DNA of 64,000 bases from Xenococcus sp. MO_188.B8 (GCA_030065615.1 JASJDR010000003.1:27147-91146); one strand, 5' to 3'; shown: positions 8,100-17,942, numbered from the stretch's first letter. Notes: a model not told the origin generated them from the sequence alone. A program made the numbers and translations.

Positions 8100-9620
8100 T
8101 TACCCTTCTTCCTTCCGATCCGAGGGAATGGCGGCAATAATGGCATCAATTACTTTAGAGATATAAATAACTTCTAAACCAATATCATCAGGGAAGGCTT
8201 GACCTTTAGGCACGATCGCCCTTTTAAACCCTAGCTTAGCTGCTTCTTTAAGACGCAATTCCATTTGCGATACTAATCTGACTTGTCCGCCTAAACCAAC
8301 TTCCCCAATTAAAACTGTGCGAGGATCGACAGTGCGATCGCGGAAACTGGCAACAATTGCGATCGCGACTCCCAAATCAGCAGCGGGTTCACTAACTCCT
8401 AACCCGCCCGCAGAAGCGACATAGGCATCAAGTTTTGATAAGGGAATTCCGACTCTTTTTTCTAAAACAGCAAGAATTTGCTGCAGGCGACTGTAATCTA
8501 CGCCAGTAGTCGAGCGCCGGGGAGAAGCATAACTAGTGGGACTAACTAAGGCTTGCAGTTCCACCACAATGGGTCTTGTGCCTTCGCAAGCAACAATAGT
8601 TGATGTTCCTGGCGAAAATTCATCCCGGTTTCCCAAGAATAATTCGGAAGGATTATCCACTTCTACTAACCCCTTGTCCGCCATTTCAAAGATGCCAATT
8701 TCATGGGTTGCCCCAAAACGATTTTTTACCGAGCGTAATAAACGATGGGAAGCATAGCGATCGCCTTCAAAATAGAGTACCGTATCTACCAAATGTTCCA
8801 AGACCCGAGGGCCTGCGATCGCGCCTTCTTTGGTAACATGGCCGACAATCAGTAAGGTAATATTTTCCCTTTTGCCTACTTGCATCAAAGCAGAAGTACA
8901 TTCTTTAACCTGGGCTACCGAACCAGGAGAAGAAGTCAAAGCTGCAAAATGAATAGTTTGTATACTATCAATAACTGCTACTTGAGGCTTTAAAGATTCT
9001 AATTCCCGTAAAATCTCTTCTAAATCAGTTTCTGGCAAAACATAGAGATTTTTCTCTAAAGTATCCTCAGTTTCTTGCTTACTTACTTTAGTATGTTTGC
9101 CATGATTACCATTACTATTTACGTTAACAGCATGAGTTTCTTGAGGTTCTTCGGTTCCGCGCACGCCCAAGCGGGAAGCTCTTAACTTAATCTGCTGTCC
9201 TGACTCTTCCCCAGAAATATAAAGAATGCGAGGCAATCTGATAGATAATTGATTAGCAACCTGTAACAGTAAAGTCGATTTTCCAATACCAGGATCGCCC
9301 CCGATTAGTACCAAAGAACCAGGAACAATGCCTCCACCCAAAACTCGATCCAACTCTCCATAACCGGAAGGAAAGCGAGCTTGGACATCATTATTAATCT
9401 CCGAAAACTTCATTGACACCCGCGGCTTAGCGCTACCAGTGTCATGCTTATGGTTACGAATACTAGACTGCCATCCCCCCCGACTATGTCCAGTAGCATC
9501 AATTTCTATCGGTTCTTCAGAAATTGTTCCAAATTCTTGGCATTGTTTACATAAGCCAAACCACTGATTGTACTCGGCTCCACAATTACTACATTCATAT
9601 ATTTGTTTTGCTTTCGCCAT
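8100..9620 (-). CDS. radA: DNA repair protein RadA
   Basis: RadA is a RecA-like ATPase that helps process recombination intermediates. The 506-residue form from the ATG at 9620 (MAKAKQIYECSNCG) starts with the family's zinc finger (CSNCG...CKQC). It then has Walker A (GGDPGIGKSTLLLQ), the RadA-specific KNRFG motif (SVKNRFGATHEIG) and a Lon-like C-terminal domain (GGLGVSEPAADLGVAIAI). A longer frame to 9707 adds only an unlikely hydrophobic leader, so the internal ATG is preferred. A low-complexity insert at about residues 150-185 (NVNSNGNHGKH...) lies between Walker A and B. Divergent from rpaB. Confidence 0.95.
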   Translation of the reverse strand: MAKAKQIYECSNCGAEYNQWFGLCKQCQEFGTISEEPIEIDATGHSRGGWQSSIRNHKHDTGSAKPRVSMKFSEINNDVQARFPSGYGELDRVLGGGIVPGSLVLIGGDPGIGKSTLLLQVANQLSIRLPRILYISGEESGQQIKLRASRLGVRGTEEPQETHAVNVNSNGNHGKHTKVSKQETEDTLEKNLYVLPETDLEEILRELESLKPQVAVIDSIQTIHFAALTSSPGSVAQVKECTSALMQVGKRENITLLIVGHVTKEGAIAGPRVLEHLVDTVLYFEGDRYASHRLLRSVKNRFGATHEIGIFEMADKGLVEVDNPSELFLGNRDEFSPGTSTIVACEGTRPIVVELQALVSPTSYASPRRSTTGVDYSRLQQILAVLEKRVGIPLSKLDAYVASAGGLGVSEPAADLGVAIAIVASFRDRTVDPRTVLIGEVGLGGQVRLVSQMELRLKEAAKLGFKRAIVPKGQAFPDDIGLEVIYISKVIDAIIAAIPSDRKEEG

Positions 9621-9951
9621 ATTATTGTTTGTAACGAGGTTGAAATCCCCTAGTATGCTAGTAAAAAAGCTTATACCTAACAGCTTATAGCTTATAGCTA
9701 ATCGCAAAGCGATGGTAAATGTTAAGAAATTTAAAAAAAATACTCAATTATACTCAATTACTGGATACAACTCTTAAAGAATCCCAAAATACCTCAAAAA
9801 TAAAGTAAATCTGAAAAATGCCCAAATTTGGCAAAAATCAGTGGAGACTCAAGCTAAATAGATAGCGTGAAAGAGATATTCTAGATACAAAGGTAAGGAA
9901 AAATTAACGTAAAGTTCAGTAAATTAACTTAGATTAAGGAGCGTAGCTTAA
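9621..9951. promoter_or_regulatory. Divergent radA/rpaB spacer
   Basis: The 331-bp spacer holds the promoters of both genes. Near radA is a heptamer run AGCTTAT-AGCTTAT-AGCTAAT (9682-9702). Near rpaB, AAGGAG at 9936-9941 lies 10 nt before its TTG start. No clear sigma-70 hexamers or HLR1 pair could be assigned by eye. Confidence 0.5.
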
Positions 9952-10680
9952 TTGGAAACCCATAAAGAAAAAATATTAGTAGTTGACGACGAAGCTAGTA
10001 TCCGTCGTATTTTAGAGACTCGCCTTTCCATGATTGGTTACGATGTGGTTACAGCAGCCGATGGGGAAGAGGCTTTAGAGACTTTTCGTGGTACCGAACC
10101 GGATCTCGTAGTATTAGACGTAATGATGCCTAAACTTGATGGTTATGGTGTTTGTCAGGAATTACGCAAAGAATCCGACATTCCCATTATTATGTTGACG
10201 GCTTTAGGGGATGTTGCCGATCGTATTACGGGTTTGGAGTTGGGTGCCGATGATTATGTAGTAAAACCTTTCTCTCCCAAAGAATTAGAAGCCAGAATCC
10301 GCTCTGTGTTGCGTCGAGTTGATAAGAATGGGGCTCCAGGCATTCCTAGTTCGGGAGTTATTCATGTTGGTTCGATTAAAATTGATACTAACAAACGGCA
10401 GGTTTATAAAGGGGATGAGCGTATTCGTCTGACCGGCATGGAATTTAGTTTACTGGAATTGCTAGTCAGTCGTTCAGGAGAACCTTTTTCTCGTTCAGAA
10501 ATTTTACAAGAAGTTTGGGGTTACACTCCAGAACGTCATGTAGATACCCGAGTAGTTGATGTTCATATTTCTCGCCTTCGTGCCAAATTAGAGGATGATC
10601 CGAGTAATCCCGAATTAATCTTGACTGCCAGAGGAACAGGCTATTTGTTTCAACGTATTCTAGAAATAGGAGAGGAATAA
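9952..10680 (+). CDS. rpaB: OmpR-family response regulator RpaB
   Basis: RpaB (Ycf27) is an essential cyanobacterial regulator that binds HLR1 sites and controls photosystem and high-light genes, usually with the kinase NblS/Hik33. The 242-residue protein has a receiver domain (ILVVDDEASIRRILETRL; phospho-acceptor Asp in LVVLDVMMPKLDG; Lys in VVKPFSP) and a winged-helix DNA-binding domain (about 135-235: LTGMEFSLLELLVSRSG, VDVHISRLRAKLEDDP, TARGTGYLF). Translation appears to start at TTG with a good AAGGAG 10 nt upstream. No kinase gene of the NblS type is in the window. Confidence 0.93.
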   Translation: METHKEKILVVDDEASIRRILETRLSMIGYDVVTAADGEEALETFRGTEPDLVVLDVMMPKLDGYGVCQELRKESDIPIIMLTALGDVADRITGLELGADDYVVKPFSPKELEARIRSVLRRVDKNGAPGIPSSGVIHVGSIKIDTNKRQVYKGDERIRLTGMEFSLLELLVSRSGEPFSRSEILQEVWGYTPERHVDTRVVDVHISRLRAKLEDDPSNPELILTARGTGYLFQRILEIGEE

Positions 10681-10732
10681 TTCTATAAAATAATATGCTT
10701 ATTTACGCCTATGTCTCTATAGACGAATTTGA

Positions 10733-11371
10733 ATGAGTAAGTCAGATCCTAATAGAATAATCCGTTTATTGCCGATCGCCGTGGGAGGATTGGCAGGTAC
10801 CTTGCTGCTGATAAATCGTTTGCTAACTGAACAGTTGACTAGTTCCCAATCTCGTTCTGATGCTTTAGGTATTATTGAGGGTGCAACCTTACTCTTAGTA
10901 GGTGTTTTATGGCAGCAGATTCAAGCCCGTTCTCCTGAAACAGTAACTTTAGTAGGCGAGTCGGGTTTTGAGTTAGCCCCAGAGTTACCCGATAATATAA
11001 AGACAGAATTGGCCTGGGCTTCCCATTTATTATTAACCAATACCGTAACGCGATCGCTTGTTGTTTACTATGACGGCAAAACTCTCCTCCGCCGTGGCAT
11101 TTTAGGAAACAATTCCGCAGTAAATCCCGGCGCCATTGTCAATAAGGTTTTAGAAAAACAAAAGCCTATTTATCTAGTAAGTCTCAAGCTTTATCCTGGA
11201 AAAGTAGAATTTGATTATTTACCAGAAAATATCCAAGGAATCATTTGTCAGCCTATCGGAGAAAAAGGGGTTTTGATTCTCGGTGCTGATGCACCTCGTA
11301 GTTATACCAAACAAGATGAGAACTGGATTGAAGGGATTGCTGATAAGTTAGCCGAAAGTTTAAGGAATTAG
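10733..11371 (+). CDS. Cofactor assembly of complex C subunit B (CCB2/CCB4-type)
   Basis: The 212-residue protein has two N-terminal membrane helices (about 12-28 and 42-60) and a C-terminal soluble domain (about 75-210; GVLILGADAPRSYTKQDENWIEGIADKL). This layout and sequence match the cyanobacterial relatives of chloroplast CCB2/CCB4, which help attach heme c-i to cytochrome b6. It lies 52 bp after rpaB on the same strand and may be co-transcribed with it. The family call is from memory of the sequence pattern; the biochemical role is known from chloroplasts. Confidence 0.75.
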   Translation: MSKSDPNRIIRLLPIAVGGLAGTLLLINRLLTEQLTSSQSRSDALGIIEGATLLLVGVLWQQIQARSPETVTLVGESGFELAPELPDNIKTELAWASHLLLTNTVTRSLVVYYDGKTLLRRGILGNNSAVNPGAIVNKVLEKQKPIYLVSLKLYPGKVEFDYLPENIQGIICQPIGEKGVLILGADAPRSYTKQDENWIEGIADKLAESLRN

Positions 11372-11459
11372 GTATTTCGGGAGCATAACTACGGATTAAA
11401 ATGCTTATTAATAATAGAGTTATTCAAATAAAAAACTATTACGATAAGGTTATAGTCTA

Positions 11460-11537
11460 ATGATAGTCAGTACTTCAGAAACAGCTAAAATATTAAATAT
11501 CTCTTCTGCTCATCTAAGAGTTCTTCTTCTTTTTTGA
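11460..11537 (+). pseudogene. Remnant of a small helix-turn-helix DNA-binding gene
   Basis: A 25-codon frame (MIVSTSETAKILNISSAHLR, then a short Leu/Val tail and stop) looks like the start of the excisionase/antitoxin-type HTH proteins that begin ISTSEAAKLL-IS-RLRVLL. It stops where the second helix should continue, so it reads as a truncated relic. A pair of HIP1 octamers (11552-11559 and 11570-11577) lies just downstream. Confidence 0.45.
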
Positions 11538-11598
11538 GATATAAGAATTAAGCGATCGCCAATTAAAGTGCGATCGCAATAATGAGCAATTAATGTAA

Positions 11599-12402
11599 TT
11601 ATGTTTCTGAGGGAGTCGATCTGGCAAAAGTAGGAGTTAAATATGCTACCAATGCGCCCAAGGTAAATCCGAGAACATTACGGAACAAAGGCAACCAATC
11701 AGCAGTACGACTAACCACAGGACCAATGCCAAAGGCCAGGAATAAAATTCCCCACAAAGGGGACATAATCAAAGCCCATTGCCAAGCAAAAACTTGATTC
11801 TCCTTACGAGGCACACCAGCGAAACCAAAAATTACCCCACCGACTAAAGAACTAATCAAAGTTAAGATCCACTGTTCTCTGGGTAAACCTGGTACGACAT
11901 TACATCCATTGTCTGCTAATAAACAACCTTTAACTACATCTAAAGCTTTAATGATCGCGATGTTTTCTCCATGATCCTGCACATAGAACATATTGCCAAA
12001 GCGAGTTTGTAATTCGATCCAAAAGGTACGAGGCATTAGTTCATAAACTTCATCACCGATACTAAAAGCTAGGATATTCCCACCTTTGCCATCTGCTACT
12101 AAAAGAATCGTTTTATCGTCTAATCCCCAATACTTGATAACTGCCCTCCCAGGAGTTTGATCATATTGAGTTAAAACTCGCATTTTCCAGCCAGTTTCTG
12201 CCTCAAATTCTTCTAATTCTTGAACTAGAGATTCTTCTTGCAGACTGGGTAAATAATTTGCCAGATCTACTACAGGGGTTACATAATCAGGTAATAATTC
12301 TGGATTATTAACTGCCCAAGCTGGGGAAGCAAACCAAGTAGTAACAATAATTAGACAAGCTCCAAAACTAACTAGTAATTTTTTAAAAAAACCTTTTTGC
12401 AT
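11599..12402 (-). CDS. TPM-domain protein, Psb32-like
   Basis: The 267-residue protein has a signal peptide ending near ASPAWA (residue 30), a lumenal or periplasmic TPM domain (about 38-165; VVDLANYLPSLQEESLVQELEEFEAETGWKMRV split over the first strands, LLVADGKGGNILAFSIG) and three C-terminal membrane helices (about 183-203, 213-232, 240-258). Cyanobacterial Psb32 and plant TLP18.3 share this plan and protect or repair photosystem II. The proximity to rpaB and the CCB gene fits a photosynthesis role. Confidence 0.8.
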   Translation of the reverse strand: MQKGFFKKLLVSFGACLIIVTTWFASPAWAVNNPELLPDYVTPVVDLANYLPSLQEESLVQELEEFEAETGWKMRVLTQYDQTPGRAVIKYWGLDDKTILLVADGKGGNILAFSIGDEVYELMPRTFWIELQTRFGNMFYVQDHGENIAIIKALDVVKGCLLADNGCNVVPGLPREQWILTLISSLVGGVIFGFAGVPRKENQVFAWQWALIMSPLWGILFLAFGIGPVVSRTADWLPLFRNVLGFTLGALVAYLTPTFARSTPSET

Positions 12403-12533
12403 AAGTCCTAGATTTAAAAACTCCTTAATAAATAAGTATTTTTTGGTATTTTTTATTATTCTTTACACTTCTTTACTTATTTTAAAGCGATCCGCTAGGT
12501 TTAGCTTAATAAAATTAAATATGCTTAAGGTCA

Positions 12534-12911
12534 TTATTGATCAGAGCCGGTTGTTCTCCAAGTTTTCCAAGCTGCTTTAAAGCCAACAAATATGCTACGA
12601 GTACCTGTTTGGGCTTGTTGTACCTGCTCTTTGGTAGTGGTGATGGTGTTATCTATTTGTTTAACTATTCCAGTTGCACTTTCAATTCCTTGGTCTATGT
12701 CTTCGGTAAGCTGATTGAGTTCGGTTCCTGTTAGACGAACTGCTTTTAGGGTAGGAGGAATTTCTTTATTCAGAGTATCAAGTAGTTTTTCTGCACTACG
12801 AGCAGTATTAGCCAGTTGTTGTAAAGTGGGAATAGCAGCGATCAGTACGGCTATTAAGCTGATGACGACTAGACACAGAGATATTTCTAACCAAAATAAA
12901 GGATCGAGCAT
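12534..12911 (-). CDS. DUF948-domain membrane protein
   Basis: This 125-residue protein has one N-terminal membrane helix (LEISLCLVVISLIAVLIAAI) followed by an amphipathic, coiled-coil-like stretch (TLQQLANTARSAEKLLDTLN... KQIDNTITTTKEQVQQAQ), as in DUF948 proteins. The ATG at 12911 is preferred; a TTG at 12923 would add four residues. It lies next to a YtxH-type gene, a pairing common in cyanobacteria and Firmicutes and linked with stress. Its precise function is unknown. Confidence 0.8.
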   Translation of the reverse strand: MLDPLFWLEISLCLVVISLIAVLIAAIPTLQQLANTARSAEKLLDTLNKEIPPTLKAVRLTGTELNQLTEDIDQGIESATGIVKQIDNTITTTKEQVQQAQTGTRSIFVGFKAAWKTWRTTGSDQ

Positions 12912-12958
12912 GAATTGTGACAAGTTAAAAGTTAGTTAGGATCTCGAACAAATTTGCT

Positions 12959-13333
12959 TTAGGATGTCGGAAATCTATCTTCTTCGGTACGATTGTTTTG
13001 TTTAGAAGTCGTATCAATAGTTTGAATCACTTGATTGTTACTCTTAGCTTTTTCTAAGTTACTAGCTTCTATGCCTGCTGCGATCGCTTTTCGCAGTCTT
13101 GTTAAGGTATCATCCCAATTTTCTAATGCTTCTTCAGAAAGACGATGGGCTTGTAATTGGATAGAAGTTGATAAATCTTCAGCTAATTCTGGTAGAGCAT
13201 CTGCTGATTTTTTAATTACTTTTCGTGTTTCTTGCCCAGTACGAGGTGCAATTAAGAGACCGATTATAGTCCCTAGCGCACTACCAATGGTTAAACCAGC
13301 AATGAATGTACCCGTCTTATTGTCCCTTGACAT
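12959..13333 (-). CDS. YtxH-domain protein (general stress-like)
   Basis: The 124-residue protein begins MSRDNKTGTFIAGLTIGSALGT with a glycine-rich membrane segment (about 8-28) and the typical LLIAPRTGQETRKVIKKSA motif, then a helical tail. YtxH proteins are small membrane-anchored proteins induced by stress in Bacillus; their mechanism is unknown. It lies 47 bp upstream of the DUF948 gene on the same strand, so a two-gene operon is likely. Confidence 0.85.
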   Translation of the reverse strand: MSRDNKTGTFIAGLTIGSALGTIIGLLIAPRTGQETRKVIKKSADALPELAEDLSTSIQLQAHRLSEEALENWDDTLTRLRKAIAAGIEASNLEKAKSNNQVIQTIDTTSKQNNRTEEDRFPTS

Positions 13334-13577
13334 TCTCTTATTCCAATCTACGTCTAACTTTATTAAAGCTTATCACTAATTGCTAATGGTTAATAGCTAA
13401 TCGCTAATAGTTGATAGACTTTCTCTTGTTTTTCTGAGCTTTCCCCTCTCGCTCTTTCCTAATTTCCCATATTATTTATTAAGTACTAAAGCACAATTTT
13501 TGAGAAATTTTCTTCCCCAAGACTACACGCCCCTAATAGCTCATACTTATCAATCTTGGATAATTAATTTTGTACGA

Positions 13578-14708
13578 CTACTTATTAATTGAATGTAATA
13601 ACCATCCACCTATTCCTAATCCTAAAAAGTTAGGAGTCCAGGCCGACAAGAAAGGTGATATAAAGCCGACAATACCTAAAGCATTTGTGGTAAAACCTAA
13701 TATATAATAACTAAAAACAATTACGACACAAATCCCAAATCCTTGACCTCTACTAATAGTATAATGGGCAGAACCTAGAGTTGCGCCTACTAAGGAAAAG
13801 ACGAAACAAATACTAGGAAAAGCCATTTTTTGTTGAATTCTTACTTGAAATAAACGAATATTTTTAAGGTCACCACTATTAGCAATTAAGTTTAAGTAGG
13901 TTTGTGCTTGACGTAAATTCATCTCTTCGGGACTTCTCTCGGATGTAACTACTTTAAAAAAAGTTTCAGGCAATGGGATTTCTTGATTATTAAACTGTTC
14001 TATTTCTGTGGAGCTTAGGCTGTCTGACAATATTTCTTGTTGTCCTTCGATTAATTCCCAGACTTCTTTTTGCTGATCCCATTGGGCATATTTAGCTGTA
14101 ATAATCTGATTTGATTCATTCTGTGACCAAGTAATGATAGTAACATTTATTAATTGTTTACCATCAAATTTTTCAGCATAATATAATCTTTTAAGTTGTC
14201 TTTTATTTAGTGCTGAATATTGATATTCTGGATAAAAAATATCTTTTCTTTGTAAGTTAAATTCCGTTTCTCCAATAAAAGGATTTTGTAATATAGTAGC
14301 TTGATAATTAGCTGCGGGGACAACTAATTCATTGAAAAAGAAAGTCATTCCTGTGATTAAAATACTAAAAGCGATCGCTGGTGTAATGATACGATATAAG
14401 CTCATACCCACACTACGAAAAGCAATTAATTCGCGATCGCTATTCAACCGACCATAAACTAGTAGAGTTGTCAGTAAAGTTCCGATAGGAAGAGCATAAG
14501 CCGCATATTCGGGTATTTTTAGGAAAAATACCAAAATTGCAATAGCTAGAGGTAAATTATGTTCGTTGATTTTATAAGTTAAATCAGAAACTGTACCAAT
14601 AGTTACCCCGACTGAAGTAAATAAACTAACACTAAATATAAAAAAAACTGTTATTTTATCAAAAATATAACGATCTAGGATTGATAATTGGAATGGGGTT
14701 AATTTCAA
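13578..14708 (-). CDS. LptF/LptG-family (YjgP/YjgQ) permease
   Basis: The 376-residue protein has three N-terminal membrane helices, a periplasmic domain (about 125-270; EMNLRQAQTYLNLI) and three C-terminal helices, the plan of the LptF/LptG permeases that extract LPS for outer-membrane transport. The start, LSILDRYIFDKITVFFIFSVSLF, is typical of the family. Cyanobacteria often have one such gene. The ATPase gene 109 bp upstream is not LptB-like by sequence, so pairing between them is uncertain. Confidence 0.88.
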   Translation of the reverse strand: MKLTPFQLSILDRYIFDKITVFFIFSVSLFTSVGVTIGTVSDLTYKINEHNLPLAIAILVFFLKIPEYAAYALPIGTLLTTLLVYGRLNSDRELIAFRSVGMSLYRIITPAIAFSILITGMTFFFNELVVPAANYQATILQNPFIGETEFNLQRKDIFYPEYQYSALNKRQLKRLYYAEKFDGKQLINVTIITWSQNESNQIITAKYAQWDQQKEVWELIEGQQEILSDSLSSTEIEQFNNQEIPLPETFFKVVTSERSPEEMNLRQAQTYLNLIANSGDLKNIRLFQVRIQQKMAFPSICFVFSLVGATLGSAHYTISRGQGFGICVVIVFSYYILGFTTNALGIVGFISPFLSAWTPNFLGLGIGGWLLHSINK

Positions 14709-14817
14709 TATATGTGTAATTAATTTTAATTTGTGATGGTTGATTGAACTTATCTTGTGATCCCCGTCTCCCTGGTCTTCCTGATCTCTTTCATCTCACC
14801 TATTTTCTTGGTCTCTA

Positions 14818-15567
14818 TTAATTCCATTCTTCTTGATTCTTTACTTCTGTTTGCAGGAGTTTTTCTCTAAATTTTTGCCATTGACTAGAACGAGCAACTG
14901 TGTCTTCTATCAAAAATCCTTTCTCTAAATATAAAATGCGATTCGCAAATTTGGCACTTAGTTCTAGTTGATGATTGACCATCATAATAGTCATTTCCTG
15001 ATTTTTCGCTAAGGAATTCAACAAAGATAAAAGACGATCACTGGTTCCCACATCCAAAGCAGATGTGGGCTCATCTAACAGTAAAATTGTCGGTTGCATT
15101 ACTAGAGCACGAGCGATCGCAACTAACTGTCTTTGCCCCAAGGATAGCCTGCTCTCGTAGCGTTCTAGCCATATTTGTGGTATTTGTAAGGCTTCGCTCC
15201 AAGTTGCTACTCTTTGCTTAATTTCTGATGAAGATAATTGTTGTAACTTCAAAGGGTAAACTAAGGCTTCTTGGACTGTCATCCCTAATAATTTCGGCTC
15301 TTGGGGGACTAAAACTATTTGTTGGCGCAGTTTAGTGATCGATGTTTGAGCAATATCAGTTGCCGAAAAAATAATCTTACCCTCAGTCGGGCTATGGAGA
15401 AGATTACATAATCTGACGAGGGAAGTTTTCCCTGCTCCCGAAGCTCCTGCGATCGCGATTTTGTTCCCTGGATAGACAGCAAAAGAAATATTCTGCAATA
15501 AATAATGACCACCCACGGAAGCGGTTAAACTGACATTTTGCAATTCAAACAGGGGATCACTATTCAC
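14818..15567 (-). CDS. ABC transporter ATP-binding protein (FetA/YbbL-like)
   Basis: A complete 249-residue nucleotide-binding domain: Walker A GASGAGKTSLVRL, Q-loop VLVPQEPKLLG, signature RLSLGQRQLVAIARAL, Walker B TILLLDEPTSALD and H-loop MMVNHQLEL. The layout resembles FetA/YbbL and phosphate-type ATPases. No FetB-type permease gene is adjacent; the neighbour on the 3' side is an LptF/G-like permease. The substrate cannot be assigned. Confidence 0.85.
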   Translation of the reverse strand: MNSDPLFELQNVSLTASVGGHYLLQNISFAVYPGNKIAIAGASGAGKTSLVRLCNLLHSPTEGKIIFSATDIAQTSITKLRQQIVLVPQEPKLLGMTVQEALVYPLKLQQLSSSEIKQRVATWSEALQIPQIWLERYESRLSLGQRQLVAIARALVMQPTILLLDEPTSALDVGTSDRLLSLLNSLAKNQEMTIMMVNHQLELSAKFANRILYLEKGFLIEDTVARSSQWQKFREKLLQTEVKNQEEWN

Positions 15568-15644
15568 ACCGATTACTTAAATAATCACTGATAACTTTTA
15601 AGTTTAAGAGTTTCTGGGGCGGGATCACACCGCAGAGCTGTTCG

Positions 15645-16565
15645 TTAATGTTGAATTTTAGCTGATTGATTTCTCGATGTCTTAACCTCAGCACCAGAAG
15701 AATGATTTTTACGATTGATTGCTTGAGCTAGATATTGATGAGCTAGAGCATAGTCACTATCTATCGTGATCGCATTTTGATAGCAGGCAATTGCTTCTTG
15801 CCATTGCTGATTTTTATGGTACAACTTACCGAGGTTAGTTTGCACAACTGCTGAATCAGGATATAATTGAGCCTGATAACGATAACGATTAATCGCTAAT
15901 TCCAACCTGTTTGATGGGGGAATATTTTGAGAGCGCACAGTAGCTAGGGTTGGCGATTGTAAGACCTCAGTTTTCTGGTGCAACATTCTGTTCCAAAGCT
16001 GATCGGCTTCTACTGAATTTGGATTCATTGTTAATGCTTGCTTACAGTATTCAAACGCTTGAGACCATTTTTCACGCTCGCAAAAAGATAAAGCTTGCTC
16101 TAGATACATTTGAGCAGTTTTTTCTTGTTTCTGCAATAAGTCAGCATCCAGAATATCAGAATCATCACAGCCTTCCCTGTTGTGATCCCCAGAAACAGAA
16201 GATGTTGAACTCTGAAAATTTTGAGTCTGACTAAACTCCCAAGAAATCCAACTTTCTTCTGGCTCACAAGCTAGAGTAACTGTTCTGTATTTATTCAACT
16301 CTAATAAATCGAGAGACTGAAGAGAGGCTCGCTCCTTCTTCAAAAAATTTTTCATAGCACTATTCTCACTATGATGGAGTGTTGCTTCGGATAAATCTTG
16401 TTGGTTTCGTAACTCGATCTCCTCTAGACTGTGATTATTTTTAGATTGAGGAGCGGGTTGAACTCCTTCTGGAAAAATCGGGATCAGCTTTTGCTGGTAC
16501 TTAGTGAGCGTCAAATCCTTTGATCTAGAATATTTACGAAAAAGTTTATTAAAATATTTCAACAT
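15645..16565 (-). CDS. TPR-repeat protein
   Basis: The 306-residue protein has a charged, disordered N-terminal half (about 1-145) and TPR-like helices from about 150 on (MYLEQALSFCEREKWSQAFEYCKQALTMNP; LGKLYHKNQQWQEAIACYQNAITIDSDYALAHQYLAQA). TPRs mediate protein binding; no catalytic motif is visible. Its promoter lies in the 475-bp spacer shared with the divergent coiled-coil gene. Confidence 0.8.
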   Translation of the reverse strand: MLKYFNKLFRKYSRSKDLTLTKYQQKLIPIFPEGVQPAPQSKNNHSLEEIELRNQQDLSEATLHHSENSAMKNFLKKERASLQSLDLLELNKYRTVTLACEPEESWISWEFSQTQNFQSSTSSVSGDHNREGCDDSDILDADLLQKQEKTAQMYLEQALSFCEREKWSQAFEYCKQALTMNPNSVEADQLWNRMLHQKTEVLQSPTLATVRSQNIPPSNRLELAINRYRYQAQLYPDSAVVQTNLGKLYHKNQQWQEAIACYQNAITIDSDYALAHQYLAQAINRKNHSSGAEVKTSRNQSAKIQH

Positions 16566-17040
16566 GGCTTAATATTTAGCCTAAAATCTTAATATTCCTT
16601 TGGTTGTATCAAATCAAAATCGATATCATCAATGAGTGAAATATCGTAAAATAGTAAGCCAAATGTACTAAAAATAATTTTCTTGAACGATTTAGAGAGA
16701 TTTAAAGAGCTATAAAGCCTTTATTCAATCAAAAAATCTTAAAAAACTAAGTATATTTGCCAATTACATCATGCAGTACAGGAGCAAAATGAAGGGGCAA
16801 CATAGTCCTATCGCAAAGTTAACATAATTTTTATTATCTAGTTGGAGACTCAGCGATCCCCAACACACTTTGCTACAAAAATTCAAGTAAGTTTACATTT
16901 GAACATATCTATTTGAAAAACTATTGATCAATAGTTCTAAATAGTTTGGTTTATTAGGCAATCAAGTTCAACAAAAAAATTAATCTGAGATAGAATTGAA
17001 TCAATTTGACTAAATACTTTGGATCTGAAGGAGCAAAAGC
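16566..17040. promoter_or_regulatory. 475-bp divergent spacer
   Basis: AT-rich spacer between the TPR gene (minus) and the coiled-coil gene (plus). AAGGAG at 17028-17033 is the ribosome-binding site of the latter. No ORF or strong inverted repeat is visible. Confidence 0.4.
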
Positions 17041-17799
17041 TTGAGTTGGCGATTAACAATATCTAACTGGTTATCGAGAGGTGCTTTGTACAGGTATCAG
17101 CGACAAGCAGAATCAGCTAAAGCCACCTTAAAACAACATGAATCAACCATAGAACAGTTAAACGCCCAACTAAAAAAAAATCGTGTTGAAATTGAGCAAC
17201 TAATCGCACAATTGCAGATCAGTCGGGGATTTCAAGTTGAATTAGGAGAAACCCAACTGAAACTGCGCCAAGCGATTGCAGAATCAGAAGATTGTCGCCA
17301 ACAATTACCAGCAACGAAAAAAAAATTAGCCCAACTCAAAAAGCAGTTTCAACAAGCTCAACAACAATTATCCAAATCTCACAATTGGTTAGAGCAGCTC
17401 AAAAATCCTATTAGGATAGTCGACATTCAAAAACGGTTACCAAAACAGGAATTTGATAGTTTATGGGGGTTTGGGGTCAACAGTCCAGATGTCAATACAA
17501 CAACAGTTGCTGGTTCTCTCCTTATTAAGGGATGGGCGTTAGGGAGAAAATCGCCTGTGACCCATATCAGAATTTGCTATCAACAAAAAACTATCGTAGA
17601 AACTCCTGCCAATCTTTCTCGACCAGAAATTACGAATCGATATCCTGAGATTCCTAGAGCTGATAAAAGCGGATTTGAAGTCGCAATTTCTGTAGTAGCA
17701 ATTCCTTCCGAAGCAGAGTTAGAACTTCAGGCTATCTTGAAAGATGAAACTGTACTTCCTATCTGTGCCATCTTTTTAAATAGAGAGACAGTTTTATAA
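17041..17799 (+). CDS. Coiled-coil protein with C-terminal beta-sandwich-like domain
   Basis: Starts at TTG with AAGGAG 7 nt upstream. Residues about 20-120 form a long coiled coil rich in Gln, Lys and Leu. Residues about 150-250 form a compact domain with GSLLIKGWALGRKSPVTHIRI, RPEITNRYPEIPRADKSGFE and a beta-rich end. The same 'GWALG...RPDV...P...SGF' pattern occurs in cyanobacterial glycosyltransferases, methyltransferases and sulfotransferases as an accessory domain. The cell-surface or carbohydrate link is inference. It lies 143 bp before sqdX. Confidence 0.7.
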   Translation: MSWRLTISNWLSRGALYRYQRQAESAKATLKQHESTIEQLNAQLKKNRVEIEQLIAQLQISRGFQVELGETQLKLRQAIAESEDCRQQLPATKKKLAQLKKQFQQAQQQLSKSHNWLEQLKNPIRIVDIQKRLPKQEFDSLWGFGVNSPDVNTTTVAGSLLIKGWALGRKSPVTHIRICYQQKTIVETPANLSRPEITNRYPEIPRADKSGFEVAISVVAIPSEAELELQAILKDETVLPICAIFLNRETVL

Positions 17800-17942
17800 G
17801 GATTCTTAACGTCCGATTTGGTAAAAATGTGACATTGACACAATTAAAGTTATAAAAATTAACAATACATGTCATTTTCTGGCACAATTTGATAATAGCT
17901 TTAAGTTATTTTAAGTAATCGAGCACTAATATTTAACTTCTT

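Noticed and set aside
14818..15567. ABC ATPase as LptB partner of the LptF/G permease
   Set aside because: The sequence is FetA/PhoT-like and lacks LptB-type features; adjacency alone is not enough.
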